Assembly (NCBI RefSeq): GCF_029962835.1
Contig: NC_080574.1
Coordinates: forward strand, 39,995,501 to 40,059,500
Reading direction: 5' to 3'
Length of the DNA: 64,000 nt
From: Magnolia sinica
Taxonomy: Eukaryota; Streptophyta; Magnoliopsida; Magnoliales; Magnoliaceae
Both the position numbers and the translations under genes were made by a program. Each line of letters begins with the position of its first letter. Position 1 is the first letter of the stretch. Under the pieces are notes generated by a model. It was not told the DNA's origin, searched no databases, and was given only the letters and a program-made list of their open reading frames with translations. Of this stretch, positions 46,442 to 60,500 are shown piece after piece.

Positions 46442-48068
46442 TAAACACTATATGGTGGGCCCTAAGTGAGATCCACCTTATTATTATTATTATTATATTT
46501 ATTTAAATTCTAAATAGAAATCCATCTTAATGAATTTAAACAAATTCTAACATTTAATCTAAAATTAATAATTAGTACAAGTTATTTATTTTATACATAC
46601 AATCAGATTTACAATTCATGAAATTTAATACTATTTTATTAAATTATTAAATTTTATTATTCTTAATTTAAACTATAGCTTAATCGACTTAATAAAATTT
46701 GCATCAATGGTACAGATATAATTTATATCATATTCTAATTAATAAAAAATTTATTAAGCATTTTTTCTTCAGAAATTTGTTGATTAATTCGAAGCTAAAT
46801 ATAAAGAAATTTCAATTAATTAACACATCCAGAATTAAAGGTTTGATAGTAAAACATTTCAATTCAAAAGAGTTTATAATTCTCAGTAACTTGAAATCAT
46901 AAATTTACGTAAGAAATTTCAGCAATAATTCTAAATTAATAATTCTAAGGAACTTTCTAGTTTAAATTAATTATTAAATTTTCACCATGAAAATTTAAAT
47001 ACACAAAAGCATCTAGAAAATTTCAAGTATAAGATAGAATCACCCTAATAACACAAAATAATTTATTTAAATTCAAAGGATTGACTAAATTATTATATGA
47101 ATTTTAATTAATTAACTATAATAAAAATTACATGAAAATTCGAATTTAAAAGCATAAATATCTAAAATTTTAAATTTATATAAGATCACCTACCATTTTA
47201 AAAAAAATTGTTGATCCAACTTTACACGGCCATGATTGAATCTCGATTTCTCTCTCCTATCTCAAGAGTTCTCCTTATCTTCTTTCCCCTTTTTTTTTTC
47301 TTTTTTTTATTTTTTATTTAATTGTTTGTTTGTTTTTTATTTAAAGGAAATGAGAAACGAAATGGAAGAGTGGGGTGGATATGGGATGGTTTAGATTGGT
47401 TGGAGGGTCCCACCATGATGGAAGTTATGAAATGGTGGTGGGCCTGATACCCATTATCGTACGAAGAAGAAGGAAGAAGGAAGAGAGAGTCAAGGAGTGG
47501 GTTGGTTTGGATGGTGACGTGCTTCTGCATGTCACTATAGATAACTCTTTTTTTTTTTTTTTAGATGCGGTGGGTTCCACTGATGATGCTATAAATCTAC
47601 TCCATCCGTCATTTTAGCCTGACCATGAGAGAACATGAGGCCAAAAATGAGGCCAATTCAAGACTCAGGTGGGCCACACGAAAAAGGACGGTAGGAATGG
47701 TTTCCACTGTTAAAAAGATAGGTTGTTACAATCTTGATGGACCAAATTGTAATAGCGTTGCTTGTATTATCCAACAATTAGATTGAATAACCATTCAGAT
47801 ATTTTTTTTTTCAAAATTAAAATATGTTTCTAAAATGTTTTCAAATATTAATCATTAACATTGATCAATTTGGCCTAAGTAGAAGAATGTAAGAATTATA
47901 TACTGTGGGCCTCATTAATCAATAATCTGGATTGTTTTAAGTGTTAGATAGTATGATCAAGAATATCAGTAGACCCCACTCAGTTGTAATGCATCTAAAA
48001 TCGTGTAAGGGGTAGTGCACTATAACCGTGTCACACATACAATGTTCTAATTGAATTAGGATTACTAA

Positions 48069-48166
48069 CACTAAGGTCTTAGTATCGATTCCCTAGTGGG
48101 GGGTGGATAACAGTGAAGCGTGAACTCACAGTGTGGTGTATTGACAAGCTAACTAAAAAAAAAAAA
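48069..48166 (+). mobile_element. 5'-truncated SINE with target duplication
   Basis: It keeps the B box AGTATCGATTCCC (48081-48093) and the tail block CAGTG...GTGTATTGACAAGCTAAC, then an A run. Flanks GATTACTAA (48060-48068) and GATTACCAA (48167-48175) match at 8 of 9. It is the same family as the SINE at 11972. Loss of the A box indicates truncation at insertion. Confidence 0.7.
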
Positions 48167-48179
48167 GATTACCAAATTT

Positions 48180-48560
48180 ATGGAGAGGTGTTTCGATGGA
48201 TTCTAAACTCCTGATCAACCCTCAAAACTATATAAATAGGGTTGGGTCTTCAAACCTATAATAACAGAAGTTTTCATTCCCATCACAGTGCTTCTCTAAG
48301 AGTGTAAGGTACGGAAGACTGCATTCCCATCACAGTGCTTCTTTAAGAGTGTAAGGTACGGAAGACTACATCATCAAGCCAATAACAATGGTGTCCCAAT
48401 CAGCTACATGATATATTCAAAGACTACATCATCAAGCCAATAACAATGGTGTCCCAATCAGTTACATGATATATTCACTATATTTGATCTCCATACTCAA
48501 TGCATGGCACGATGCTTTGCAATTTTACATTTCTTGCTTGTGTAAAGCTGAGATCCGAAT
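48180..48560 (+). other. LTR-like promoter fragment with two tandem duplications
   Basis: TATATAAATA at 48229-48238 forms a good TATA box. Shortly downstream, a 47-bp unit (starting CATTCCCATCACAG) is doubled at 48275-48321 and 48322-48368. A 58-bp unit (starting AGACTACATCATC) is doubled at 48363-48420 and 48421-48478. No frame follows. It is read as the U3/R part of an LTR remnant; a decayed gene promoter is the alternative. Confidence 0.45.
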
Positions 48561-49080
48561 TCTTATAAAATCTTATACAAGTTCACAGGGTATGGTCGAC
48601 CTGAGCTTTGAATCACGCTGATTTTCATGTAATCCCAAAGCTCATGCCGATTTTCATGTATTCCCTTCATCCCTGTGATTCAAACTGTTGAACAGGCTTG
48701 ATGAAAGATACACACCGTGGTGACCCCACAAACAAACATGGTTGGCGTCCCATAATCCATTGTTCCATGTGGTGCACCGCACCTGATGGACGGAGTGGTT
48801 GTCAGGCAAACAACGTGGCGGACCCACATAGCTTTAGTGCTGTACACGATACCTAAAATAGGTGTAATAGAAGGCTACGATACTCTTTTCCATACATGTG
48901 TGACCCACTCGATGACCAGACCAGCCTGATTTTTGGCCCCACAGCACATGCGCAGTGTGGCCCACCACATGAACGGCCCCTTGAGTAGCGAGGGTAGCTT
49001 CTACAGCCACAGATTCGCTTGCAGCATATGAACGGCATTTCTTTTTTAATGCACCCCAAAAACTTAGTTGTCGACAACGG
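48561..49080. other. Intergenic MITE remnants
   Basis: No gene. Facing words GTGGTGACCCCAC and GATGGACGGAGTGG near 48715-48800 suggest a truncated foldback element. Confidence 0.4.
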
Positions 49081-49089
49081 GTAAGAAAG

Positions 49090-49580
49090 GACGCGGATTT
49101 CCTGCGAAAGCCTTTCGCGGGAAGTTCCTGCGCTGGGAAATTAGGTGGGGCCCACTGTGATGTTTGTGAGAAATCCTCCCGTCCATCCGTTTTGTTAGTT
49201 CATTTTAAGACATGTTACCAAAAATGAACCGTACCCAAAGCTCAAGTGAGCCGAAAATGTGATAATTAAATGTCCACAGTTGAAATATTTGTGGGGCCAC
49301 AGAAGTTTTGATTCATGTTAATATTTTTGTTTTCAGTTCATCCCAAAATGAATGACGTTATTAACGGTATGGATGACATCTAAACATCACTGTTATACCT
49401 AGAAAGGTTTCAACGGTAGGAATTTCCCTAACCACATTTTCCTTTAGTACTGGTCACTCAGACTTTGGATACGGTTCATTTTTGATAACAAGTCCTAAAA
49501 TAAACTCAAAAAACGGATGGACGGGGAGGATTTCTCACAAACATCACAGTGGGCCCTACCTAAGTTCCCAGCCTCGTCCG
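49090..49580. mobile_element. Mutator-like foldback MITE A
   Basis: It starts GGACGCGGATTTCCTGCG, like the element at 9733, and ends CCTCGTCCG. Inner arms GGTGGGGCCCACTGTGATG and CATCACAGTGGGCCCTACC face each other. Flanks are GTAAGAAAG (49081-49089) and GTGAGAAAG (49581-49589), 8 of 9 matching. The right arm has lost about 40 bp near its end. Confidence 0.75.
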
Positions 49581-49589
49581 GTGAGAAAG

Positions 49590-50114
49590 GGGAGAGGATT
49601 GCGTCCTGCCCCCGCTTGGACAGAATCGGTCCAGGCGGGGCTCTGTGAGGCCCATCGTAATGTATGGGTTTTATCCACACCGTTAATCCATTTTTAAGAA
49701 TTATTTTATGAATAAACCCAAAAAATGAGACAGATCTAAGGCTCAAATGAACCACACATGGGGTTTGAACGCTTACAATTAAAAATTCTCAACGGCCACA
49801 GAAGTTCTGGGTCAAGCTGAAATTTCTATTTTCCCTTCTTCCAGATTTTTATGATCTTATTAACAGGTTGGATTGCAAATAAACATCACGGTGGGCCCTA
49901 GGAAGGTTTCAATGGTGGGCGTCATTATTACCTCTGCTTCTTGTGATTTGGTCCACTTGAGACTTGGATCTGTCTCATTTTTGAATTCATGCCGTAAAAT
50001 GATCGGGATAAATGGATGAACGGTGTGGATAAAACTCAAACATCATGGTGGGCCCTACAGAACCCATGTTGGACCAATATCCGTCCAGGCGGGGGCAGGA
50101 CACAATCCGCTTCC
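49590..50114. mobile_element. Mutator-like foldback MITE B
   Basis: Ends GGGAGAGGATTGCGTCC and, inverted, GGAAGCGGATTGTGTCC match at 14 of 17. Next to them is the palindromic block CCTGCCCCCGC / GCGGGGGCAGG. Flanks are GTGAGAAAG (49581-49589) and GTAAGAATG (50115-50123), 7 of 9. It shares its left flank with MITE A. Confidence 0.75.
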
Positions 50115-50123
50115 GTAAGAATG

Positions 50124-53100
50124 ACCATGAATTAAATGACAAATGCTGGAAATTTAATGGGCCTGACCGGCTTGTGCCGTTTACTGGTTTGACCATCCTC
50201 AGTAATTTGACCGGAAACGTGGCAGGTCCTAGATGAATGCAATCAACCGCCCTGCGGGACCCACCTGCCTAAGTATGGATCTAGTCAAAAGATGTTGTCT
50301 TTGCTATTTGAAACCGACATTTGGACTTTCCCAACTCCTTCCAAGCATGATACGGTAGAGCCTGAAGAAACGTGCCATCTCTCAACAGTATACGTGGCAG
50401 GGATATGACTTGATCGGACCCATCCATCTAGTGGGTTCTATCATAGATGACTCTATCTAAAAAAAGTGCAGAAATTAGGCAATCTTATCCATCACATTTC
50501 TCTAATTTCAGTTGATGAATGTTTAACCATTAACTTTTCTCAGCTAATACCGTCTATTTGAGGCCTACCTTTCAGTTGTATATGATGATTTTTAATTGGA
50601 AAGAATCTCCATCCAACCTAGCGGAAACTAAATGGACGGACCCGATTGATTCATTACTCTCCCACTTGTATTGTGGAGAGTGGTTGTAGTATATTCTGGT
50701 TCTACCGCCTCTACCGTATCATTTCCCCTCTTTTTCCGATGGAGATAGTCCTGGTCATCAGATCGACGCTCGGACGTCTGGTATATCATGTGTGGACGTT
50801 TCCGGTTCGTTGCGATGAACTACCTCTCCTTGCTCAAAGTTCCCATGACTGTACAGCTGGTGAATTTAGATCGTCCTTTAGAGGGCCCACTGTGGTTGAT
50901 CGACAGTTGGGGGGTCCGATCAACTGGATTGCCTGCAGCCATAAGCTTTGTGGGGTCCTCTGTGACGTATATGTTATATCCATTCCGTTCCCCCTCCTTG
51001 TCCCCTCATTTTAGGCATGATCCCAAAATATGAATCAGATCCAAAGCACAGGTGGACCACAACACAGGAAACAGTGGCGAATGAATGGCTATCATTAAAC
51101 ACCTTTTCGGGCCAGGTAAGTTTTGCATCAAGCTGTGGTGTGATCCACTTGATATTTGGATCAGCCTCATATTTGAGTTTATCCCCTAAAATAAACTGAC
51201 GAAATATATGGACCGTGTAGATATAACGCATGCAGCAAGTAGCTCTGCATACTTCGAGATCTTTTGGGAAGGTTATATCAACGTTGGGGCCCATTAAGTC
51301 AACGGCCTGGATAATCAAGACACTCTTCCACACTTGAGATTTAACGATAATGTCGGTATCCTCCGCTTATTTAATGGTGTTGATTTTTATATTCAAGTCC
51401 AACTGGTTGGGCCATAAGTTATGGTCCAGCCACCGGGTATCATCTAAAATATCATGCAATGAAATATCCAATCCGTCCAATAATTTGGCCCCATCATGAT
51501 GATCATGTTATTAAAAATCTACACCCCCCAATAGGCTTATTAAATGGGGTACGCTGTAAAAAGACATTTTCAACCCATTGATAAATCCAAAAATACATAG
51601 ACGGTCCACTGACTAAAAGGATTGGCTGATTTTTCATAATACATTCCTCATTGTAGTATCAACGAATTGGATTTCTCATGCACATGATACGTTGGAAGAT
51701 CTTCATTGGATGGACCGTAACTTGTGCTCCAACCGGTTGGACTTGGAACCTTCTCATTATATATAAATATCATTTAACACGTAACGGTATGAATCTGATC
51801 TCCGAGGGATTGCGTAATAAGTTTTCCACATCTTTGCACATTACAAAAGCGTTGTAGATTTGAACACTTATATCCTATATTTGAGTAATCCAGACCGTTA
51901 GTCTTCCGTATCCCAGCATGGATTAATGAATCTGAGAAATTTACAGCATCGACATATCTAAGTCCCCAATATTGTTACCCTTTTTATCTGAATTGGGATT
52001 GCTGTTGTATTTCTCTTATAACCGTCCATCTCTATGCTAAAAATAGAAATTTATTTTTATTTTATTGAGGAAATATTTTGTGGATCGTCCATCCATGGTG
52101 GGGCACAACATGAGATTGTGTGGATTGAAGAATACTTGGCCACAACAGTCAGAACTAAATGCTAGTGTATACTCTGCAAAGATGCGGGACACGTGTTATA
52201 TAGTACCTCCTTATCTGGAAGGGCCAGTACAGTGCTTACATGTCCGAAGATGTGGTCGGTCGTCAATCCCTGAAACCTCGGAAATCTTTTATTACGGTTC
52301 TTAAGGATCGCTAATTCCACGCGCGTGTCGGAGCCATTGACTTCCACACGCAGGCGCATGTATCACGTGGTATACGTGTGTATGATCTGAGCCTTGCATC
52401 AGTTGAGATACACTGTTTAGATCTCATGTTCTAAATATCAGTCCATTTCACATCTCAAGTGAGCGACAGTATCTCAAAATAGAAATGAATGGCTAGAAAA
52501 AGTGTTAACTGTCAATTTAGTTTGTACATTGTGGCCCACTTGAATATTTAAATTATGTGATCTTTTGGGAGGATGCCTCAGGATCATTTTCAAACTCATC
52601 AAAAGATCAGATCTCGCACACGTGTTTTATTTTTTCATGTGTGCCTGCATGTGTATGCGTACGGATCAGCAAACCTCACAGTTACTAGATGTAAACTACA
52701 CAGACCTGATACCATCAACAGCCAATCACACTCCGATCTGAGTTTGTACGAAACGATACAGCTTATTAAGTAATCAAAACCGTTGATATAACCCTTCTAC
52801 TGGTGAATATGAAATAAACGGCTAAGAAAGAAGGTACCGCAAAAGCCTATATTTAACTGAGAAACGGCGAAACGCTCGAAGAATACGATCATTCAATTGG
52901 GAAAATTTATTTTATCCCTGATCAACGGTTTGGATTACTGAACGGTGGGCCTCATTTAAAATCCAAGCGTACTGTAACCAGCATATTTTTGGTCAAGATC
53001 CAAGCCGTTCATCTGGTGATTATTACTATTTGCATTAGTTCTCTGCGAAATCAGTTGATTCAATCATCAGTCCGGGCCACACAGTAGAAATTGACCAACT

Positions 53101-54181
53101 GTCCATATTCTTCCAACATGTTTACCATACCCATTTGATTTTTAAACATGTAGATGTCATATAAATACGTTATCCACCAGATGAACGGCTTGGATCACGC
53201 AGAAGCATGCGTAATTTGCACGCATGAGATTCGAGTGCGAAAAAAAGTGAACTCGCTCGAGTGGACTTGCATTCCTTAGATTTTCCACCATGGAGGCTAT
53301 ACGGTAGAGCTGGAAGAACCAAAATATGGTAGAGCTATCTCCATACATTAGAAATCACCAGGCTATCGAGCAATCTGAACTGTTCATATAGTGGGCCACA
53401 ATCTAGATGGAGGATGTTTCTGAAATCATGCTTACAAAAAGGCCATATCTCTTACTTATCATTACTCTCAAGAACTTAATATTAACCATTAACAGTTTTT
53501 ATTTTCCACCGCCTATTTAATGGCCATTGGATCATCCGATATAAGTGTATCTTGAATCTGTTTCCATCCATGGTGGGTCCCCCTAGATCTAGCCCTGCCA
53601 CGTGTATGTAGCAACGTGGATCTACCACACTCCGATTCTTCTCGCTGTACGGTATCATCTTCGTTTCACATCATTTTCATTGTCCCCTTATGGAAAGACA
53701 CGTGGCATATAACGTTCTTTATTTAGAGAAAAAAATTGATACTCTAGCAGAGTATGATGGATGATACTCAGGCAGTTAGAAACTACAAAATTGGAGCAGA
53801 ACTAAGTTAATAAACTGTCAGATATTTTGGTCGAGTTTAGATGTTTTGTGAACAAAAAAATCTAGCTTATTTGGTTACTTGAATATCGGATTGTTTTAAA
53901 TTGATTGAACGGTTAGAAATGAAGATAATCTAATGGTCCTATTTCAACAAACAAGTGTCGACAAATCATAGGTTAGGATAGCTCAACCAATCCGTTTTTC
54001 GGACCATCACTTGTTGTTTCCCACAATTTAGTCCGTTTAGTGAGAGTTCTTATGCCACGTATACAATTCCTGAGTGCCTGCGTATCAAGCTTCATACGCT
54101 GCCTGAGTATCAAATACTCCCCCTTTCTTTAAAAACCGCTACCAACCGCTCTCTTACTCCACGGCGGTTTTCTCAAAGCAG
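50124..54181. other. Intergenic region upstream of the tomosyn-like gene
   Basis: No gene or complete element can be delimited. Many short pieces of the foldback family occur, for example 50875-51300 (GGGCCCACTGTGG, GTGGGGTCCTC, CATTCCG, then GACCGTGTAGATATAAC). The last few hundred bases before 54181 presumably hold the promoter. No clear TATA box was identified. Confidence 0.4.
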
Positions 54182-54210
54182 AGCTTCCGCTCCTATAACA
54201 AGATTCAGAG

Positions 54211-54255
<45 letters not shown>

Positions 54256-54392
54256 TCTTCAATAAGAAGCGATTCTCAGGCGTTTGTTTGTCTACGCTCC
54301 TATAACAAGATTCAGAGATTCAGAGAAATCTCTCTCTCTCTCTCTCTCTCTGAAAATCTTCAATAAGAAGCGATTCTCAGGCGTTTGTTCTG

Positions 54393-54439
<47 letters not shown>

Positions 54440-54480
54440 AAAATCTTCAATAAGAAGCGATTCGTAGGCGTTTGTTCTCC
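54182..54480 (+). promoter_or_regulatory. 5' leader with a triplicated (CT)n unit
   Basis: Three tandem copies of a unit made of a (CT)n run, then GAAAATCTTCAATAAGAAGC, GATTC and AGGCGTTTGTT. The first two also share CTCCTATAACAAGATTCAGAG. The CT runs differ in length. No ATG occurs before 54481, so translation would begin at the first ATG. Confidence 0.65.
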
Positions 54481-57458
54481 ATGTTCGTGAAAAAGCTCGT
54501 CGATAAGGCTTCTAAAAAGGTAAAAATTCTCTCCGATTCTTCTTCGATTTCTCTCTTCTTTCGTTACAATTTCAGGAATTAGAGTTCGATTTCTTTCTTT
54601 CTTTCTTTCTTTTTTCTTCTCCTCTGTTTGGATTCGATCGTTCTCGGTATTTCGAAGATACACCGAAAGAAGTGATGTATCCAACCATCGTTACTCACTC
54701 TCTCTCCCGATACCTTTCGGGGTGTCGTGATGTGGGGGCCAGCACGTGGTAGATGCCGTGCCGGCCCCGTGCATAGAGAAATGATCCAGTGCTCGATGGT
54801 ACACGGGAAAGGAAAGTGGTCACCATTCATCGAGATCCACTCATGAACGGACGTTCTAGTGTGGGGCCCATCAAGTCGGTGTGGAGACGTGTGTCTTACC
54901 TTTGGGGAAATCAGACCGTTGATTCACCGTTTGGTGGGGCCCACACCTTACCATACCTCTTCCGTTGCGAGTCATCATTCTTTTGGTGTGTAAGAGAAAT
55001 AGACCATCCCTAATAACTATACTTAGAAAAATGCGGACTTGATCCAAGAGGATCCAGCGTTGGAATGTGAAATCCACTCCGTCTATCACGTTGTGTCATC
55101 GATTTTAGGCCCTAGATCGCAAAATCATCTAGGTAAACAACTCATGTGGGCCACACCACATGGAACAATTGAAGATGTGATGAAAACCATAGGTTTTTGT
55201 GTGGGGTAATCATCATGTTTATCTTTCATCAAACCCGTTAATCAGATCTAACTCACTAGGATGAAGATAATATATGAAAAAGTTTCAATTTATATTAAAC
55301 TCAGCCGGCCACACCGTGTGAAGTTAGTGATTTCCGTAGCAATTTTACATTGTTCCCATTTGCATGGCTCGTATGAGCTTTTAATCGTATGGTCAATATA
55401 GTATCTCTCATCAGATGGACGGAGTGGATTTTATATATTCAATATGGTGAGCCCCACAAAGCTTGGATGTTTGACGCGTTGCCTAATACAGGTGTTGTAG
55501 ACGATTACGTCCGAAAAATGCGACAGACAAGCCGTATCCGTCGCGAACAATTACGGTAGGGTACGTTTATTACTGCATCAATGTATACACCATGAGTGAA
55601 TCGTACACGTGCCACACCGGTATAAGATCCTAACCGTTCAACTGACTTTTGCTAAAAAGAAACTGATGCCTCGGGAAAAAAAAAAGTCAACCATAGTAAT
55701 TACTTGATTATACTCCAGTCCTAAAATTCCACCGATCCAACGGCTAGAATTTCCCAACTGGTGCTAATTTTTTTATACGGCCCATCACTGGTAAGGCTCA
55801 CCTGATGGTCGGCTGGATCTCAGAACATTTGTGGCGTATATAAAGGCCCAGTTTTTCTCAACCCATCGTGACCATTAAATCAGTGCTCGTGCGTGAACAG
55901 TAGATGGCTGCCTCTTGGGTGGGCCACACCGAAAAAGTCGCAATCAACGAATGATCCTAACCCTACAATATTAGTAAACCATCGTCCGTAACAAGAACTG
56001 AAGGTATGCGGTTGATCTGATGAATGTTGATGCCATGGCCCACCTCATCTTAAAGATGAAAGCTAAAACGTTTGCTTTGCCTGCAAGTCTGCCACGTGTC
56101 TTGCATTGAGTGGATTACCATGTTAGGTTATTGTTTCGTCAATCAGCGTGTCTGGTGGGCCATTGATGGAAACATGGGATGCTTTTATAAAGATTAAAGT
56201 ACATGTATAGGTGTGTTGGTTCATGTGGAATGGATGCATCTCCTCCCAGAGGTTTGATAATTCTACACGCGCTTGGGACCTCTGCCCATCCACTCGCACG
56301 CACATGTGCCAATATCGAACACGTACGCGAGATCTGAGCTTTCGGGCGGCCACAATATACAAACAGACGGTCAGAACATTTTTTTCTCCGGCTGTCTGTT
56401 TGTACTTTCATGTGATGTGGCTTACGTGAAAAGGTATTTAGGTAATATAGAGGTGTACTTGCAACAGCCTACTGTTAAGATTATACTCTCAATCCCTTCT
56501 CTCTCCACATGCAACACGCATGCTAGCCTAATAATTAAATTTTTAGTCCATCTGCGTGTGGCATGGTCACTTATCAATCGAGACTGCCCGCCCATCCAAC
56601 TACCCCTACTGTCTTCTTAAGTGGTTCAAAATATATATGTTGCTAGGATGATTCAAACCATCAAATCAGTGGTCTTCAAAATAACGGCTGAAACAAAACC
56701 TTATATGGTCTAATATGTGCAATTTTTCATACTTGTGTCATCGAGCATAGTGCTCACTAGATGGACAGTCTTGATTAATAATTCACCCCGCTACACTTAA
56801 TGTAGAGGCAGCTCTACCCTATTCCTGTAGGCCACAATTGAGGTGAGGCCATTGGGTCAAAATGTTTAGGGCTGTCTATGTTGGGTGCGGAAGTATTACC
56901 CAAATGTGACCCCGATATGAATCAAACAAATACAAAGATAGAAAATTTAAAAATTCAAGCATGCAGAATGCAGTGATTTACTAGATAAATTCTTATAGAA
57001 AAAAACAATGGTACAAAGTGACAAACATTCTATTATAAAAAAGAAATTAGAAAAGATAGAGAACTTACAGTCAAAACCCTAGATTCCTTTTCTCAAAATC
57101 ATAGCTCTCTCTAGAACAAATTCTTAGTACTCTAATCTCGTATTACACTCATCTATATAACTTTAAATCCATAATTAGAAACAAAACCATACACTTATGT
57201 AAAAGATGCATGCACCGTATCAATCAAGCATCCTTCGATCAATCGATGCAACAATGTTTGATCAATTGAGTATGCTCAAAAGTGTCCAAAGAGTTAACAT
57301 GATTTTTCAGAATTAATTCCAATTAATCGAGCCTCCATATTCGATCGATCACCCATGTCAAAAACTATCTAGAGACAAAACTAAGAAAATTGAAATTTTC
57401 TCAATTCGATCGAGGCTTTCATTAATCGACTTCAGGTTGACTCACATTAAGCCCATGA

Positions 57459-57524
<66 letters not shown>

Positions 57525-60500
57525 AAGAATATGATCCAAAACAATAGATTATATGGGAATGTTGACCCACCTCCTATAGAATGGCTCACTTGAGTGTTAG
57601 ATTAAGCTAATTTTTCACGCTTTTAGACCAGCATTAGGAGGCACAATTAATAGATGGTTTGGATACTAGACACGCATCACTAGTAGTGTAGGCCTACATA
57701 GCTTGGGTGTACTCTAATGGATCATTTCTCTATACCATGTATAATACAAGTGGCATTTGAACATTTCTGTCCCTTCAAATAATTTTCTTACGATGGAGAA
57801 TTTTGATGATTGAAAGTGTGTAAGAAGAGGACATTTTAATTGAAGATGGGAGTTTTGAAAATGAAAAAAACAATCATAGTGTCATACAATTCAAATTTCA
57901 CTTACAACAAACCTTTAAATGACTTAGATTTTTGCCACAAAAAGAAAACGATTTTATGCAAGTAATTTTCTCTCCTCTTTTTCGCTTGTAGCCTACCCCA
58001 ACAATATCACTAGAAGTTTAGCAACAAAGGTAGTGTGAAGCCTCACGCAATACCTTATGAATTCACTTTGTACATCTATTGCATAATTTTATACTAGAAT
58101 GTCAACTTGAAAACAATGCGTATTCAAGACTTGAATCAGTCACAACATCAGAAAATATTTGACTTTTTCTTTCTATGTTGTGTAGCTGCTCTCTCTCTCT
58201 CATTTTCTCTTTTCCTTTCCTTCACATGCTTTGCATATATTCCATACCCCTATTATTATATAGCGATAACAAATATGTAGAAATCTAATAACAAACAGAG
58301 TGAGAATGTTATATTTAATCTTTGAGTCTGAAAAATTAGCCTCACTTAGCTTAAGTTGCTAGGATTCAAGCCTTGGATAATGGGGTTGGGTTGGAGTTGG
58401 TCTAAGAACTGCACTGTAGGTACCTATTGCAAACCAAACACCATGTAGGTGGAACTTTCATGAGATCTATCCTGCCCATCAATACTTGTCTAGTGTTCAC
58501 CATGGAATCCAAATATCATGATGATCCAAAACTCCACAATATATGAAAACAGTAGAAATTGGACATCTATCGTTAGTTTTTTTAAGGTCTCCTTAGCTTG
58601 CACATGGTTGATTTTGTGCATGGAAGATCATCTTCCAATGTTACAGAGAGTTGTCCCCCATTGGGTACCTACACAAGGTACATGAGAGATCACCCTAAGC
58701 TAACCTCACCCTTTCATTGCATACTCATGGATTTTATTTTAAACACATGCACCCCACACCCACCTGCACTCACACCATTGTGGGATTTCACCGGATCTCG
58801 TGTTGAAACTCCTAGGACTATACAACCGAGGCAAGGATAAGGATTAAGGACCCATACTTATGGATTAATGATACACAAAATTGGACAATTTGTAATGTCT
58901 TCCAATGATCCTAACCTTTTATACAGTGATACTCAACTTATATGTCATGTATGACAAATAAAATTTCTTAAATTTGATTATTTCTACCATTTAAAGCTCC
59001 ACTCTTTTGCTTTCAAAATGGATGAAAAAAACCCAATTGCAGTGGCTTAAGTCCCAAAATATCACATCCCAATAGATTCTGAATAGATTCAGATTTATTT
59101 GAGCAAAACTCCATTCTTGGATAAAAATGCATGATAACAAATTGAAGCTACACGGTCAAGGAAAAACAAAAAAAAAAAAAAAAAAAGCACATGAAAATGG
59201 ACTGAAATCTACTTTCAAGACCTGTTTTACACGGCACCTAAAACACCAAGCTCTATGGGGTCCACCACATTGTATATTTGAAATTATGGTCACCGTACAC
59301 TCAAAAGATCAGCCTGATAATAAGATACTCATGTGAGCCACATCGATACGAAAAATGTAAAGTTGCCCCTAAAGACCTCTGAATTCACGTGGTGTGCCCC
59401 GCCTGAGTATCAGATCAAGCTGGTTTTGTTGTATATTCCCTTAATCCAGGTGAGTTACACCTTATTAACAGGTTTGATGAGAGATAATCACCATGGTACC
59501 CCATCACATAAACCTATGATTGCCATCCCATGCTTATTGTTCCTTGTGGTGTGGCCCACCAAAGCTGTGAATCCTGCTGATTTTTTGCCCCAAAGCCTAG
59601 CATCACGAAGAGAACCTGATATACGGAGTGGTATTTTGATATTTTAAATTGAATTTCTCTGTTCGTCTCCAACCATGTAAAAGAAAGTGATAGAAAATTC
59701 TTATGATATATAGTAATTAGATGATTACTATAACCAATTAGGAGTGTTTGATTGTAATTTTTCAAAAAATAAAAAATAATTAATGAATGAAAAACCCTTT
59801 ACTATGTCTTTCATGCTTGAGTTAGGGCCTGTCTGTTAATGCTGAATTTTTGCACTTAACACGAAATTTGAAAAATGTTCCATGTTTAGTGGATTTTGTT
59901 AACACAGAAGAAGGAAAGCACTCCACCATTTTATGCCAAAATTTTTCCGTGATAGGAGTTTAACTTAATGAGGAATCAAGAATGCGCTCCATAATTTTAC
60001 TTTTTTAATCCAAAATTATCCTTTGCGACAAAGATTTTCTCCCTTGCATTATACATATCTCAACTTTTAATAAGGGGCACTTCTTTGAGCCCACCATGAT
60101 TTATGTATTAGATCAACATCGTCTATCAACTTTTGAATATTATTCTAAAGCATGATCTGAAAAAAATTGCACATCCCAAGCTCAAATCAACCACACCACA
60201 TAAAGTAGTGGGACAGGAACGACTACCCTTAAAACCTTCCCGATGTCTACCATGGAGCTTATTTGACATCAAATCTCTTTATAAGGTCACACCACCTGAA
60301 TGAAGAAAAAACACAAAAATCAACTTGATCAGAACCTCATGTGGCCCTAAGAAGTTTTCAATGATATGCACCCAATTCCCACATTTTCTTGTAGTGTGGT
60401 CCACTTGAGCCTTATATTTGCCTTGTTTTTTGTCTTAATTTCTAAAATAATATGAAAAAATGAATGGACGGTATGAATAAAACATATATATCATGGTAGG

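Larger units (their letters stand above)
44640..47730 (-). mobile_element. Possible third solo LTR, AT-rich
   Basis: The plus strand starts TGTCACGCCTCCAG directly after the copia remnant, like the end of a minus-strand LTR. A candidate other end is GGTTGTTACA at 47721-47730, giving about 3.1 kb, close to the LTR at 38911. No target duplication was found (CAAAC against ATCTT), and MITE words occur near 47400-47700, so boundaries are doubtful. The interior is very AT-rich, with an AT/AC microsatellite and a 72-bp tandem duplication. No gene. Confidence 0.35.

Noticed and set aside
44640..47730. Firm call of a third solo LTR
   Set aside because: The two candidate ends look LTR-like but the flanks do not form a duplication, and MITE sequence lies near the right end, so it is kept at low confidence.
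50646..51333. Overlapping frames on both strands as small genes
   Set aside because: They lie in inverted MITE-core sequence, with no conserved motif.
54284..54490. Frame with SLSLSL repeats as a small protein
   Set aside because: It lacks an ATG start and is the translation of (CT)n runs in the 5' leader.
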